Positions 8,034 to 16,735 of a stretch of DNA of 64,000 nt are shown here, in pieces. This DNA is from Pseudomonas sp. MWU13-2100. GTDB taxonomy: Bacteria; Pseudomonadota; Gammaproteobacteria; Pseudomonadales; Pseudomonadaceae. Both the position numbers and the translations under genes were made by a program. Below the pieces are notes generated by a model. The model was not told the origin of the DNA. It searched no databases and worked only from the letters and a program-made list of their open reading frames with translations. The stretch lies in contig NZ_JALLIX010000014.1 of assembly GCF_023242365.1 (NCBI RefSeq), positions 62,001 through 126,000 of the forward strand. Direction: 5' to 3'. Each line of letters starts with the position of its first letter. The first letter of the stretch is position 1.

Positions 8034-8504
8034 ATGAAAACCCTCATCGCTACAACCTGCCTCGTCGGCACCCTCGCCCTGCCAGTGCAGGCACATGCCC
8101 GTGAAGTAACCCTGACCACCCAGCTCAAGGACTACAGCGGTAGCGAGGCCTATCTGGCGATCTACCTCACTGACGGTAATGGCCAGTACCAGAAAACCCT
8201 CTGGGTGGCCGGCCGCCGGGCCAAGTATTACCGGCACCTGAGCGAATGGGCGCGGGGGAGTGGCCAAAGACCCGCTGAATTTGATGGCATCAGCGGCGCC
8301 AGCGTCGGCAGCGGCGACACCCTCAAGGTCAGCGTCGAGCTGGCGGACACTTTGATCGATGCCGGGTTTCAGATCCATATCGACAGCGCCGTGGAGAACC
8401 AACGCGAAGGCCGTGCCGACGTCAGCGTGCCCCTGACCTCCAAAGGGGCGGGCAAGACAACCCTCGGTAATACCTACGTCAAGTCCTTTACCTACGACCT
8501 GTAA
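8034..8504 (+). CDS. Exported DUF2271 protein with an ApbE-type flavinylation motif
   Basis: A 156-residue protein with a clean Sec signal peptide (MKTLIATTCLVGTLALPVQA, cleavage near residue 22) and a DUF2271 domain. Residues 84-90 read DGISGAS, matching the Dxx(S/T)GA(T/S) motif that FAD:protein FMN transferases modify, so Ser90 is the predicted FMN-threonyl/seryl attachment site. The gene begins a rightward operon with a PepSY-flavodoxin-reductase fusion and an FMN transferase. It would therefore be a periplasmic flavin-bearing electron carrier fed by the membrane reductase. The motif and gene order are seen; the covalent FMN is inferred. Confidence 0.8.
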   Translation: MKTLIATTCLVGTLALPVQAHAREVTLTTQLKDYSGSEAYLAIYLTDGNGQYQKTLWVAGRRAKYYRHLSEWARGSGQRPAEFDGISGASVGSGDTLKVSVELADTLIDAGFQIHIDSAVENQREGRADVSVPLTSKGAGKTTLGNTYVKSFTYDL

Positions 8505-8529
8505 CACCTGCTGTTTCCGGAGGCTGAAC

Positions 8530-10710
8530 ATGCTTCGCCAATTCCACTCACTGCCCGGCCTGATCGCCGCATTGCTGGTTATGCTCCTGGCCATCAGTGG
8601 CGCGCTGCTGTCCATTGACCCGGCCCTGGAGCGCCTGCACAGCGTTCCGAGCGCCACCGGGCAGGTCACTGTCGGCCAATTGGCCGGGCGCGTTGCCGAG
8701 CATTTTCCTGGCGTGGAGCAGATCCGCCGCACCGCGTCTGGAACGGTAATCGTCTACTACAACCAGAACGATCAGACCGCGACGGAAACCGTCGACCCAT
8801 TGACCGGCCAAGGCCTCGCGCCCTATGAACCGTCCGCCTTCTCGCGCTGGGTGAAAGACCTGCATCGCTCGCTGTTCCTCGGTACACCGGGGCACGCTGT
8901 ATCTGGCGTCGGCGCGCTGTTCATCCTGATACTGTCGGTGTCCGGCACGCTATTGCTGACGCGGCGCCTGGGCGGCTGGCGCAATCTGTTGCGGCCGCTG
9001 CGGGGCACGTTCAGCCAGCGCTGGCATTCTGAAGTCGGACGCCTGGCCTTGCTCGGCCTGCTGCTGTCGGCACTGAGCGGGCTATACATGTCCGCCAGTA
9101 CCCTGGGGCTGATCGCCGACGGTAGCCAGGATGAACCGCCACTCCCCAGTGGGATCCGTGTTGCTCCGGCATTGCCAGTGGCGAGTCTGCGGGCCCTGCA
9201 AGCCACCGACCTGAATGATCTGCGCGAGCTGGTTTACCCAAGCCCCGACAACCCACAGGACCTGTTTTCCCTGCGCACGGCACATGGCGACGGCTACGTG
9301 AATCCGGCCAGCGGCGACTGGCTGTCCTATCAGCCCCATGATGCGATGCTCAGGATTTACGAATGGATTTACCAGTTGCACACGGGTGAAGGTCTCTGGT
9401 GGCTGGGCCTGCCACTTGGTGTCTGTGCGCTCTGCGTTCCCTTGATGAGCGTGACCGGTGTCCTGCTGTGGTGGCGTCGCCGCCAGGCCGGACCGAACCT
9501 GAGCCACAACAGCGACGCGCAATCGGCCGACAGCGTGATTCTGGTCGGCAGCGAAAACAACAGTACCTGGGGCTTTGCCAAGGCGCTCCATACAGCCTTG
9601 CACCAGTCCGGCCATCAGGTACACAGCACCTCGATGAATGAATGGACTGGCCAATACCCTGGCGCCAAGCGTCTGTTCATCCTCACGGCAACCCACGGCG
9701 ACGGCGATGCACCCGCCTCGGCTTCGCAGTTCCTGGCGCGGCTTCGTGAGACCGGCCTCAAACCCGGCCAGCCCTTTGCCGTGTTGGGCTTTGGTGATCG
9801 ACAGTTTGCCCGGTTCTGTCAGTTTGCCCGTCAGATCCAGGACGCGATGCTGCAAGCCGGCGGCTCGGCGTTACTGGAGCTTGAAACCATCAACCGCCAA
9901 TCCTCCCAGGAGTTTGCCCGCTGGGGATACGCACTGGGAGGGGTGCTGGGACAGGACCTGACGCTGACTCACACCCCCGAGCGCCCGCACACCCAACCAC
10001 TGCAATTGGCGGGGCGCATCGTCTACGGTGAACAGGTGAATGCGCCGACCCAGATACTACGCTTCAAGGCTATCGGCGAGTTGCCGAGCTTCCAGGCCGG
10101 TGACCTGGTAGGGATCCTCCCACCGGGCAGCCCGGTACCACGTTTCTACTCGCTGGCAAGCCGTTCGGAGGATGGCGTGTTGGAAATCTGCGTCCGTAAA
10201 CATGAAGACGGCCTGTGCTCCGCGTTTCTGCATGATCTGGAGATCGGTGCGCAGATCGACGCCTTTATCCAGCCCAACCCGCAATTCCGTCCAGCGTCCG
10301 GCGGCCAGCCGGTGATCCTGATCGGGGCCGGGACCGGTATGGGTCCCTTGGCCGGCTTTATCCGAAACAACAAGGACCATAACTCGATGCACCTGTATTG
10401 GGGCGGACGCCACCCGGCCTCGGACTTTCTCTACGAGCCGGAGCTCAAGCGCTACCTGGCTGACCGACGCCTCACGGCCTTGCGCGCGGCCTTTTCCCAA
10501 ACCCAGGAGCGCAGCTACGTGCAGGACCGCCTGATCAGCGATGCACCGTCCCTGCGCCGGCTGATTGAAAAAGGCGCCCAGGTATTGGTGTGTGGCCGCC
10601 GCGAAATGGCCAGGAGCGTAATGCAGGCGCTGGATGAAGTACTCGCGCCTCTCGACCTCAGCGTGCTGACCCTGAAAGCCCAAGGACGCTACCGTGAAGA
10701 TGTCTACTGA
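8530..10710 (+). CDS. PepSY-membrane / flavodoxin / FAD-NAD(P)H reductase fusion
   Basis: A 726-residue fusion. The first 330 residues form a PepSY-associated membrane module with about four transmembrane segments and the His residues seen in this heme-dependent family (RWVKDLHRSLFLG, YQLHTGEGLWWLGLPLG). A flavodoxin domain follows (about 335-475, with ILVGSENNSTWGFA and TATHGDGDAPASA), then an FAD-binding barrel (FYSLASR near residue 540) and an NAD(P)H domain (GAGTGMGPLAGFIR, VCGRREMA). The layout resembles a sulfite/cytochrome-P450-reductase flavoprotein tethered to a transmembrane heme conduit, which would move electrons from cytoplasmic NADPH to the periplasm. It lies 25 bp after the DUF2271 gene and overlaps the FMN transferase gene by 17 bp. 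Confidence 0.88.
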   Translation: MLRQFHSLPGLIAALLVMLLAISGALLSIDPALERLHSVPSATGQVTVGQLAGRVAEHFPGVEQIRRTASGTVIVYYNQNDQTATETVDPLTGQGLAPYEPSAFSRWVKDLHRSLFLGTPGHAVSGVGALFILILSVSGTLLLTRRLGGWRNLLRPLRGTFSQRWHSEVGRLALLGLLLSALSGLYMSASTLGLIADGSQDEPPLPSGIRVAPALPVASLRALQATDLNDLRELVYPSPDNPQDLFSLRTAHGDGYVNPASGDWLSYQPHDAMLRIYEWIYQLHTGEGLWWLGLPLGVCALCVPLMSVTGVLLWWRRRQAGPNLSHNSDAQSADSVILVGSENNSTWGFAKALHTALHQSGHQVHSTSMNEWTGQYPGAKRLFILTATHGDGDAPASASQFLARLRETGLKPGQPFAVLGFGDRQFARFCQFARQIQDAMLQAGGSALLELETINRQSSQEFARWGYALGGVLGQDLTLTHTPERPHTQPLQLAGRIVYGEQVNAPTQILRFKAIGELPSFQAGDLVGILPPGSPVPRFYSLASRSEDGVLEICVRKHEDGLCSAFLHDLEIGAQIDAFIQPNPQFRPASGGQPVILIGAGTGMGPLAGFIRNNKDHNSMHLYWGGRHPASDFLYEPELKRYLADRRLTALRAAFSQTQERSYVQDRLISDAPSLRRLIEKGAQVLVCGRREMARSVMQALDEVLAPLDLSVLTLKAQGRYREDVY

Positions 10711-11674
10711 CCTGCAACGCTACAGTTTGAGTGGCGAAACCATGGGCACTCGCTACACGGCCTTGTTCTACGCCGAGACAGGGATCGATACCGATGTCAT
10801 TGGCCAGGACCTGGCGCACGCCGTGGGCCGGGTGGACCAGCAGATGTCGACCTGGAAAGCCAACTCCGACCTCAATCGCCTCAACGCCGCCCCCGAACAG
10901 GAATGGGTGCCGGTACCCAGGGAGATGATCAGGGTGTTGTCCGCGGCGCTGCGTATCAACCAGCAATCCAACGGTGCCTTTGACATCGCTGTTGGTGATC
11001 TGGTGCATGCCTGGGGATTCGGCCCCGGCGAACAGACGGTCACGCAACCGCCGTCCGCGACGAGCCCACCACCAGTTCGCCTGTCGGCCAGCGCGGGCCT
11101 GGTGGTCGATACACGACACAATCAGGTGCGCAAGCGCGCCGCGCTCAACCTTGATTTGAACGGTATCGCCAAGGGTTTCGGCGTGGATGAACTGGCCCGT
11201 AGCCTGGAAGGCTTCGGCATCACACGGTACCTGGTGGGTATCGACGGCGAGATGCGTGCCCGTGGCGTCAAACCCGACGGCAGGGCCTGGGCCGTGGCCC
11301 TGGAAAAACCCAACCGAGGCGTACGTGAAGTGATGGGGGTGATGGAGCTCAGCGACGCCGCCATTGCAACCTCCGGCGACTACCGACAGTGGGTCGATGT
11401 GGCCGGTCGATCCTATGCCCATACCATGGACCCGGCGACCGGCGCACCGCTGAGAAACAACCTCGCGGCCGTCACCGTAGTGGCGCCAACCGGCCTGCTC
11501 GCCGACGCCTGGGCCACGGCACTGATGGTGCTGGGCGAAAACGAAGGTCCACGCCTGGCTCAGGAGCGCGGCATGGACGCCTTGTTTGTGTTACACGACG
11601 GGCAAGACTTCAAGGAAATATACGTTTCTGATGGAAAGTTACAGCTTGCCGCGGAGGGAGAAAAACAGCGGTGA
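10694..11674 (+). CDS. apbE: FAD:protein FMN transferase (ApbE family), without signal peptide
   Basis: A 326-residue ApbE-family protein, which transfers FMN from FAD to Ser/Thr in target proteins. Family blocks are present: GETMGTRY near residue 15, GAFDIAVGDLVHAWGF, LNGIAKGFGVDELA, AIATSGDYRQW, HTMDPATGAPL and the Mg-binding LADAWATALMVLG. The start is a GTG with AAGGA seven bases upstream, overlapping the reductase gene by 17 bp. Most Gram-negative ApbE proteins carry a signal or lipobox; this one starts directly with the catalytic domain and an in-frame stop lies just upstream, so none was missed. It should act on the DUF2271 protein encoded two genes upstream. Confidence 0.9.
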   Translation: MKMSTDLQRYSLSGETMGTRYTALFYAETGIDTDVIGQDLAHAVGRVDQQMSTWKANSDLNRLNAAPEQEWVPVPREMIRVLSAALRINQQSNGAFDIAVGDLVHAWGFGPGEQTVTQPPSATSPPPVRLSASAGLVVDTRHNQVRKRAALNLDLNGIAKGFGVDELARSLEGFGITRYLVGIDGEMRARGVKPDGRAWAVALEKPNRGVREVMGVMELSDAAIATSGDYRQWVDVAGRSYAHTMDPATGAPLRNNLAAVTVVAPTGLLADAWATALMVLGENEGPRLAQERGMDALFVLHDGQDFKEIYVSDGKLQLAAEGEKQR

Positions 11675-11913
11675 TCTGCTCGCCCCGGAAACACGATTTT
11701 ATAAAAACCACGCGCCCTACGACGAAAGTATAATGGACTGATATAAGACAATGAACCCAGGTTAAATATCTTGATAAAAATCAGCGGCTGGTTGAGTCAC
11801 GAGACTGAATATTGGAACCGTGAAGAGCAAGAGCGTCGGCCCCATTTCCCGCTCCAACTTTATCGGTAGATAAAGCTGAAGGCATGGGTATCAGGGCCGA
11901 CGTCAATGACAGG

Positions 11914-12096
11914 TTAAGCTTTGGTGTTGATGATCGTACCGACGGAGCCTGAAGTCGCCTTTTTTTCGACCTCACCTGGCTTGCTGCCGTCGTGATCGCC
12001 GTCGCTGTCAATCTGGGCAGCGGGCGCCTGCTGGTGCTTGATTGGGGCGTTAACAGGCATGGTTACATGCATTGAACTACCAATGGCTGATGTCAT
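11914..12096 (-). CDS. Small hydrophilic conserved-type protein
   Basis: A 60-residue, strongly hydrophilic protein: MTSAIGSSMHVTMPVN at the start, an Asp/Lys-rich centre (DSDGDHDGSKPGEVEKK) and the C-terminus GTIINTKA. It contains no membrane segment or known domain. I recognise the pattern of a short orphan protein common in Pseudomonas, of unknown role. It stands alone with lower-GC spacers on both sides. Confidence 0.55.
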   Translation of the reverse strand: MTSAIGSSMHVTMPVNAPIKHQQAPAAQIDSDGDHDGSKPGEVEKKATSGSVGTIINTKA

Positions 12097-13058
12097 TTCG
12101 AATACCTCGAAGAAGCAGTGATTTGAATTAATATTATCGGCCGCCCGTTGGAAAGTTTAGAGAAAACGAAGAAAATTCGGATTCAAAAACCAAAGAAGGG
12201 AGTCATTATCATTCACCGCCTTACTTTCATCCATACCGGCTTCAGCCCCAACTAACCCAGTAATCAAATCGTTATATTTTTGTGAAAAAGTAGTGAAGCA
12301 GACAGCCCTTCCGCCTTTTCGCCCCCTCTGAAATCCATTTAAAAATCCCACCCCGGCAGCGTTAATACATTAAAACGCAGCACCTGCATGGAATGCGCAT
12401 GACAGGCATTCCAATTAGTATTCATGCGTGCGTTGCCGGGCCTGCGTAGTCAAATGTTCGTCGCCTGGAGCGGGCACCAAAAGTGGATATGCGCCGGACG
12501 CTGACCGGGGCGACCCAATTGATTGAGGCATTCCTGGGGCCGGCCCGGTCGAGCGCAGTCAGAGCAAACAGCTGGCTGCTTGTCCGAGTTGATGGTCGTG
12601 CGTTCCAGAGATGAGGTGCGGTGGAATGCACTCTTGAGCCTCACTGGCTGGGATTTCGAAACTACAGGCTATCTGGAGGCGTAGCTCACTCAGTCCGGTC
12701 GACTCTTCTTCTTTTGCCTTGGCCATTCTCGCGTGGTTCGCTGCGATTTCATTGAGAGTTGACACGGTACATCTCCCGGTGACTGACCAAGCGTATCGCT
12801 GGAGTCCTGAAGCGTTGATTGGATGGCTGCCGCGTCAGAATTATGTCGTTCTACGGCTGCTACGACCGGCCTCTGCAAACCGCAAGCCAGACAGGCTGGT
12901 GTATTGCGCGCCAGGTTTTCATAGGCGACGAATGGCGTCACGGCGTAGTCCATCAGTTCCCTAATGTGCCTGCGTCAAGCCCATCCCATGAGCCAGGACA
13001 TCACTAAGGCGCTGACTGAGCGGCATAATGCGACTCCAATCATCCAAGGAGTCGGGCC
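12097..13058. other. Long spacer with decayed or non-coding sequence
   Basis: About 960 bases without a convincing gene. The left third (about 12110-12420) is AT-richer than its surroundings and holds a weak leftward frame of 64 codons (12157-12351). The middle (12560-12950) has overlapping leftward frames, one beginning MDYAVTPFVAYENLAR, that switch quality between frames. This looks like a short decayed gene rather than a live one. The last 50 bases carry the ribosome binding site AAGGAG of the next gene. Confidence 0.4.
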
Positions 13059-13517
13059 ATGTTGTTTTCTGCCTATACCGAAGAATCCCTCAGCGGAATC
13101 GGTCACGTTGTCCAGGACATCGAGCAAGTAAACAGATACATCGATGGGTTGCGAAACCGGCTTTCCAGTCTTTTCAAATTCACGGAGAGCCGGTTTGGCG
13201 TGAGTTTCTCCATTCCCTCGGAGAGCTACTTCCAGATTGAAGGCCACTTTGGCCTGGTCAGGGCCAACCTGATCTATGCAAATGAAGGGAATGGGACATT
13301 CGGTCGCGTGGTGCTACGCAAGCACACGCTGGATGAACAGGGAAAAGAGGCATGGCCAGAAATCTGGGCATTCAGGATTCTGAAGGATGGCGATATCTTG
13401 ATGAGCGATGCTGGCCCGGTCCTCTACAACTCATGGAATACACCAGACGAGCAGAAGCACGCCGCCACCCAGTCTCTGATTGAATCAATCGTGTTGTCTG
13501 CCATGAAGCCACGATAA
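13059..13517 (+). CDS. Hypothetical protein, 152 residues
   Basis: Starts ATG with AAGGAG nine bases upstream. The predicted protein is soluble, with an amphipathic N-terminal helix region (LSGIGHVVQDIEQVNRYIDG) followed by a mixed domain rich in aromatic residues (SYFQIEGHFGLVRANLIY). No signal peptide, membrane segment or motif of a known family is visible. It lies alone at the left end of the type VI effector island with no operon partner, and I cannot assign a function. Confidence 0.7.
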   Translation: MLFSAYTEESLSGIGHVVQDIEQVNRYIDGLRNRLSSLFKFTESRFGVSFSIPSESYFQIEGHFGLVRANLIYANEGNGTFGRVVLRKHTLDEQGKEAWPEIWAFRILKDGDILMSDAGPVLYNSWNTPDEQKHAATQSLIESIVLSAMKPR

Positions 13518-13706
13518 ACCGGCAGGTTATGCAACGCCTGCGGTTTGCGCCGACACCCAAACGCCTGCGCCAGATGTTTGCTGACCTACAACCAAAAGCG
13601 ATTGGCTAGGCTCAAGACTCAGCTTGAGGACTTGACCATATAGTACACCGTAGAACCGGGGACAACCGCGAGGCCCTGACTGACGGGCCCCGCGATGGCA
13701 AATCAG

Positions 13707-14222
13707 CTAACCGATAATGATTTCAGGCCCATCGTCAATCTCGGAGTTCGGATCAGCCGGTTTGCAGATGAGCGAGACTAAGCTCAGGGTATTATTGAGG
13801 GTCTGCCTGCCGTCCCCGTTCGACACCGTGCTGCTCCAGCGGATTTGAGAGCTGTCGGGAACGTCGGGGGTACACGTGCGCTTATCTTTGGGTTTAACCG
13901 AATGACACTTGAACGTCATGCTCGAGTTTCCATCGAAATTGATGGGATCCCACCATTGCACATTCGCGATCTCGTTTTTCGCGCCACCGGTACTCCTCAC
14001 GTTATTGAGTTTGACAATGAACTCCGCCGACTCGATGGGAAAGAGCGTATTATTGTGCAAAACCGGAGCGCAAGTATAGTACTCCTGATCGTTCAGTTTG
14101 ATCTGCACTTTAACGGGCAGCTCCAAGGTGATCTTGATCCCGTCTTGGTCGAAGAGGATGACCTGTTTAGTTCTCGGCGACACGCCCAGGTTCGAGAGTG
14201 TTTCTTTGGCTAATCCAGACAT
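13707..14222 (-). CDS. Hypothetical protein, 171 residues
   Basis: A leftward gene for a soluble protein without a signal peptide. Its sequence alternates short beta-type stretches (VILFDQDGIKITLELPVKVQIKL at the start, VQWWDPINFDGNSSMTFKC in the middle) with Cys residues and ends in a Gly-Pro-Glu-Ile-Ile-Ile-Gly tail, suggesting a beta-sandwich. I do not recognise the family. Codon use is less GC-biased than the core genes further right, in keeping with an acquired gene. It is separated from all neighbours, so no role follows from context. Confidence 0.65.
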   Translation of the reverse strand: MSGLAKETLSNLGVSPRTKQVILFDQDGIKITLELPVKVQIKLNDQEYYTCAPVLHNNTLFPIESAEFIVKLNNVRSTGGAKNEIANVQWWDPINFDGNSSMTFKCHSVKPKDKRTCTPDVPDSSQIRWSSTVSNGDGRQTLNNTLSLVSLICKPADPNSEIDDGPEIIIG

Positions 14223-14796
14223 TTTAATTTCCTTATTTCCCTGTTTCCATAGGTACGGAGGTTCTGAGCAAGAACCTCTCCCGGTTACGCGAATCCACTC
14301 TTTGGATACGCTTCACCATTAAAGAATGACAAATCCCTTCTGTCAACATTCGCAGATACCAACCCCAAAAAAACCAACACCCCAACTTTTATTCGCTATT
14401 GATGAGAATATTCCTTATCGCCAAACATAATAATAATTGGGACTTTAACAACCTTCTATTAGTTGCTAGACAACTGAACTTAAAGCGAAAAATGAAGAAT
14501 GGCGGGGCTTGGCCTACGGTGATAGTTGCGAACACACACCGACAAGCCAGGCACCACGACGGCCAACCTCTTCCGCCCGCCGGGCGCCTTCGGCTGGTTC
14601 AGCTACACCACTTCCAGGGACACGATCGGCCATCCACGCCAGACGCTCCACGCCGAGCTGTAACGCCAGGGCGGTATGGCCCAGGTAATCGGCGGTCATT
14701 GACCGGATACCAGCCAAAACGCTGTAAAGATTGTTGAGCCCGGCTTCTGCTTGGGGCATTCTTCGCGACGCAAATTTACAAGGACCGTAAAATTTT
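14223..14796. other. Spacer upstream of the PAAR module
   Basis: The first 280 bases (to about 14500) are AT-rich and look like promoter or acquired non-coding DNA. From 14514 to 14759 a leftward frame of 81 codons starting MPQAEAGLNNLYSVLAGIRS is open and has GC-rich codon use, but its C-terminal half (GARRAEEVGRRGAW) is low in complexity. It could be a short gene or the remnant of one. Nothing else is visible. Confidence 0.4.
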
Positions 14797-15483
14797 ATGC
14801 GATCTTCACCCATGGACGTGCCTATCCCCTGCGCCTGCATACCCGATGCCTTGCTTCATCCCAGCGGCCTGAAAACCTCATTGCGTCTTTATGGACTGGT
14901 TCGCATCGTCGGATTCAGCGACGCGCCTACGAGCACACCAGTTGAAATTCTTTGCGCGGCATCCGGCAAAGGAAAGGCGATTCGGGCCTTTGTTTCAAGA
15001 CTGGACGCTGAGTTGGTCGCCAGGTCAATGCCTGGCACGGGCTATCGTGTCATACCGCTGGCACAATTCGATCCCACCGAATTTATCCAACAACACCAGG
15101 GCTGGCTGACCGTCCACATCACCTGTGGCTTTACCTCGCAGCGCGGCACGTTACGGTTGGCAAATGGTGACTTGACGAGCTTGGGCTGGTTTGTCTATGC
15201 CCAGACCGGCCCGTGGGCACCTGGGCGATTCCTGAATTGGGGTGAGGAAGTCGCGCAGACACTGCTTGATGCATACCGCAGCGTTGACATGCCCAATTAC
15301 AACGCCTGGCTCAACCAGCTTGATGATTATTCCGCTCACGCCATGGATGACTGCACCGAGCTCGCCTGGCAAGCACTCAAGGCCTGCCGTCCGCCCCAAG
15401 AAAACCACCGAGTCATGTACAACCCCGTGGATGAAAGCTGGCGACTTTCAGACACTCCCATTGAGCTCTACTACCCCCTTTGA
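14797..15483 (+). CDS. Unrecognised protein upstream of PAAR (possible type VI adaptor)
   Basis: A 228-residue soluble protein, or 223 from the ATG at 14812; AAGGA lies 12 bases before 14797, a loose spacing. It has no signal peptide or membrane segment and matches no adaptor family I know (not evidently DUF4123, DUF2169 or DUF1795/Eag). Notable segments are GWLTVHITCGFTSQRGTLR (about 109-127) and the Trp-rich LGWFVYAQTGPWAPGRFLNW. It ends 21 bp before the PAAR gene on the same strand, the position where cargo adaptors or chaperones are usually found, so a role in loading the PAAR protein or lipase is a reasonable guess. Confidence 0.7.
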   Translation: MRSSPMDVPIPCACIPDALLHPSGLKTSLRLYGLVRIVGFSDAPTSTPVEILCAASGKGKAIRAFVSRLDAELVARSMPGTGYRVIPLAQFDPTEFIQQHQGWLTVHITCGFTSQRGTLRLANGDLTSLGWFVYAQTGPWAPGRFLNWGEEVAQTLLDAYRSVDMPNYNAWLNQLDDYSAHAMDDCTELAWQALKACRPPQENHRVMYNPVDESWRLSDTPIELYYPL

Positions 15484-15504
15484 ACACTTGAGAAGGACCT
15501 TCCC

Positions 15505-16002
15505 ATGAGTGGCAAACCTGCTGCACGCATCACCGACCCCACCGCGTGCCCAGTTTCGGGTCACGGCACCAATTCGCTGGTAACCGGCTCATCCGATGTG
15601 ATCTTCGAAGGCTTGGGTGCTGCCCGCCTGAACGACACCTCGGCGTGCGGGAGCCCGATTACCGGCGGCGTCTCTTCAACCGTATTTATCAATGGCTTCA
15701 ATGCCGCCACCGTCGACAGCATCGGTGCCCATGGCAATACGGTGACGGCAGGCGCAAGCACTATCATTATCGGTGACACCTTCGTACCGGCACCCTTCAG
15801 CGGCCTGTTGCCAATGCCAGTACACTTCAGCGACAAGATAAAACTGGTCGACGAAGCTACGGGTGAATCCATGCCAAACCATGCCTACGGTATTCAGCGC
15901 GCCGACGGCAGCATTGAACATGGGGTCAGTGATGCGTTGGGCTACACCCATGTAGTGAGCTCGCATCTGGCTGAAAGCGTCAAACTATTTTTGGAAGATT
16001 AA
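15505..16002 (+). CDS. PAAR-domain type VI spike protein with C-terminal extension
   Basis: A 165-residue protein. Residues 1-90 form a PAAR domain (MSGKPAARITDPTACP, with His20 and a His in GAHGNTV as likely zinc ligands), the conical tip that sits on VgrG of the type VI secretion needle. Residues about 108-165 form a small extension (FSDKIKLVDEATGESMPN through DALGYTHVV) with the rhythm of the transthyretin-like modules often found on spike proteins, which may grip the cargo. AAGGA precedes the start. The lipase gene begins 4 bp downstream, so the two are translationally linked; the lipase is the expected cargo. Confidence 0.88.
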   Translation: MSGKPAARITDPTACPVSGHGTNSLVTGSSDVIFEGLGAARLNDTSACGSPITGGVSSTVFINGFNAATVDSIGAHGNTVTAGASTIIIGDTFVPAPFSGLLPMPVHFSDKIKLVDEATGESMPNHAYGIQRADGSIEHGVSDALGYTHVVSSHLAESVKLFLED

Positions 16003-16006
16003 GAAC

Positions 16007-16735
16007 ATGGAAGCTGAGAAAATCATTTTGCCGAGTGGTAAGACAGCAAGTCTGGTGGCCACCCACACACTGACAGCGGTGAGCAACTCACAGATAAAGA
16101 CCGTACCTGTACCCACCGCCAAACCCATTGTTTTTTACATTGGTGGTGCTGGAGACCAAGAAAGCTACTATTTTCAAGGTGCATTTCACAACATTAATGA
16201 AGTCGAGGTACTGATGTCAAAGAGGATGAAAAACGCACAACTTTTCGAAAAATACACAAAACACGTCTGGGGATATAATGAGGTTCGTGGGGGGCGTGAT
16301 ATCAAAGAACACATCACAAACCTCATTCCTAACAAATCATGCCCTATCTATATCGTCGGACACAGCTTAGGCGGGTGGAATGGTGCTCACCTCTCGAAGA
16401 TACTCTCTGATGAGGGTTACAAAATCGCACTCCTAATAACCTTGGATCCTGTCGGCAAAGGCTTTCTGGTTTGGTTAGGCTCTAACATCGACTACTCCGA
16501 ACCAACCCCCGTTGCCGACATGTGGATCAATATCCGCGCCAACCCGATAAAATCGGACGCATCGGACCACGTTGCCAACTTCGGAGAACGATGGATTGTG
16601 AGCCAAGGCCCCGCGATAAATGCAACAGTCGACATACACCACGCGCTTGCGAGCCACATGATGGTTGCGCCGATCCAAGGTGCAAAATGTGCTCTGGACT
16701 TTCTTTATGATGCCTACGTGAAAAATATTAAATGA
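16007..16735 (+). CDS. Alpha/beta-hydrolase, putative type VI lipase effector
   Basis: A 242-residue protein with the lipase elbow GHSLGG (Ser120), a following strand ending in LDPVG (Asp147 as likely acid) and a His cluster near residues 211-217 (DIHHALASH) as likely base. Such PAAR-linked lipases are type VI effectors (Tle-like) that attack phospholipids of competitors from the periplasm. There is no signal peptide, as expected for a type VI cargo. It follows the PAAR gene by 4 bp and overlaps the next lipoprotein gene by 4 bp (ATGA), a typical effector-immunity arrangement. GC content is visibly below that of the core genome. I cannot assign it to a numbered Tle family. Confidence 0.82.
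   Translation: MEAEKIILPSGKTASLVATHTLTAVSNSQIKTVPVPTAKPIVFYIGGAGDQESYYFQGAFHNINEVEVLMSKRMKNAQLFEKYTKHVWGYNEVRGGRDIKEHITNLIPNKSCPIYIVGHSLGGWNGAHLSKILSDEGYKIALLITLDPVGKGFLVWLGSNIDYSEPTPVADMWINIRANPIKSDASDHVANFGERWIVSQGPAINATVDIHHALASHMMVAPIQGAKCALDFLYDAYVKNIK

Noticed and set aside
12690..12953. Leftward 87-codon frame beginning MDYAVTPFVAYENLAR
   Set aside because: The first half has some protein character, but the frame quality switches to another frame after about 50 codons; I could not tie it to a family and treat it as decayed sequence.
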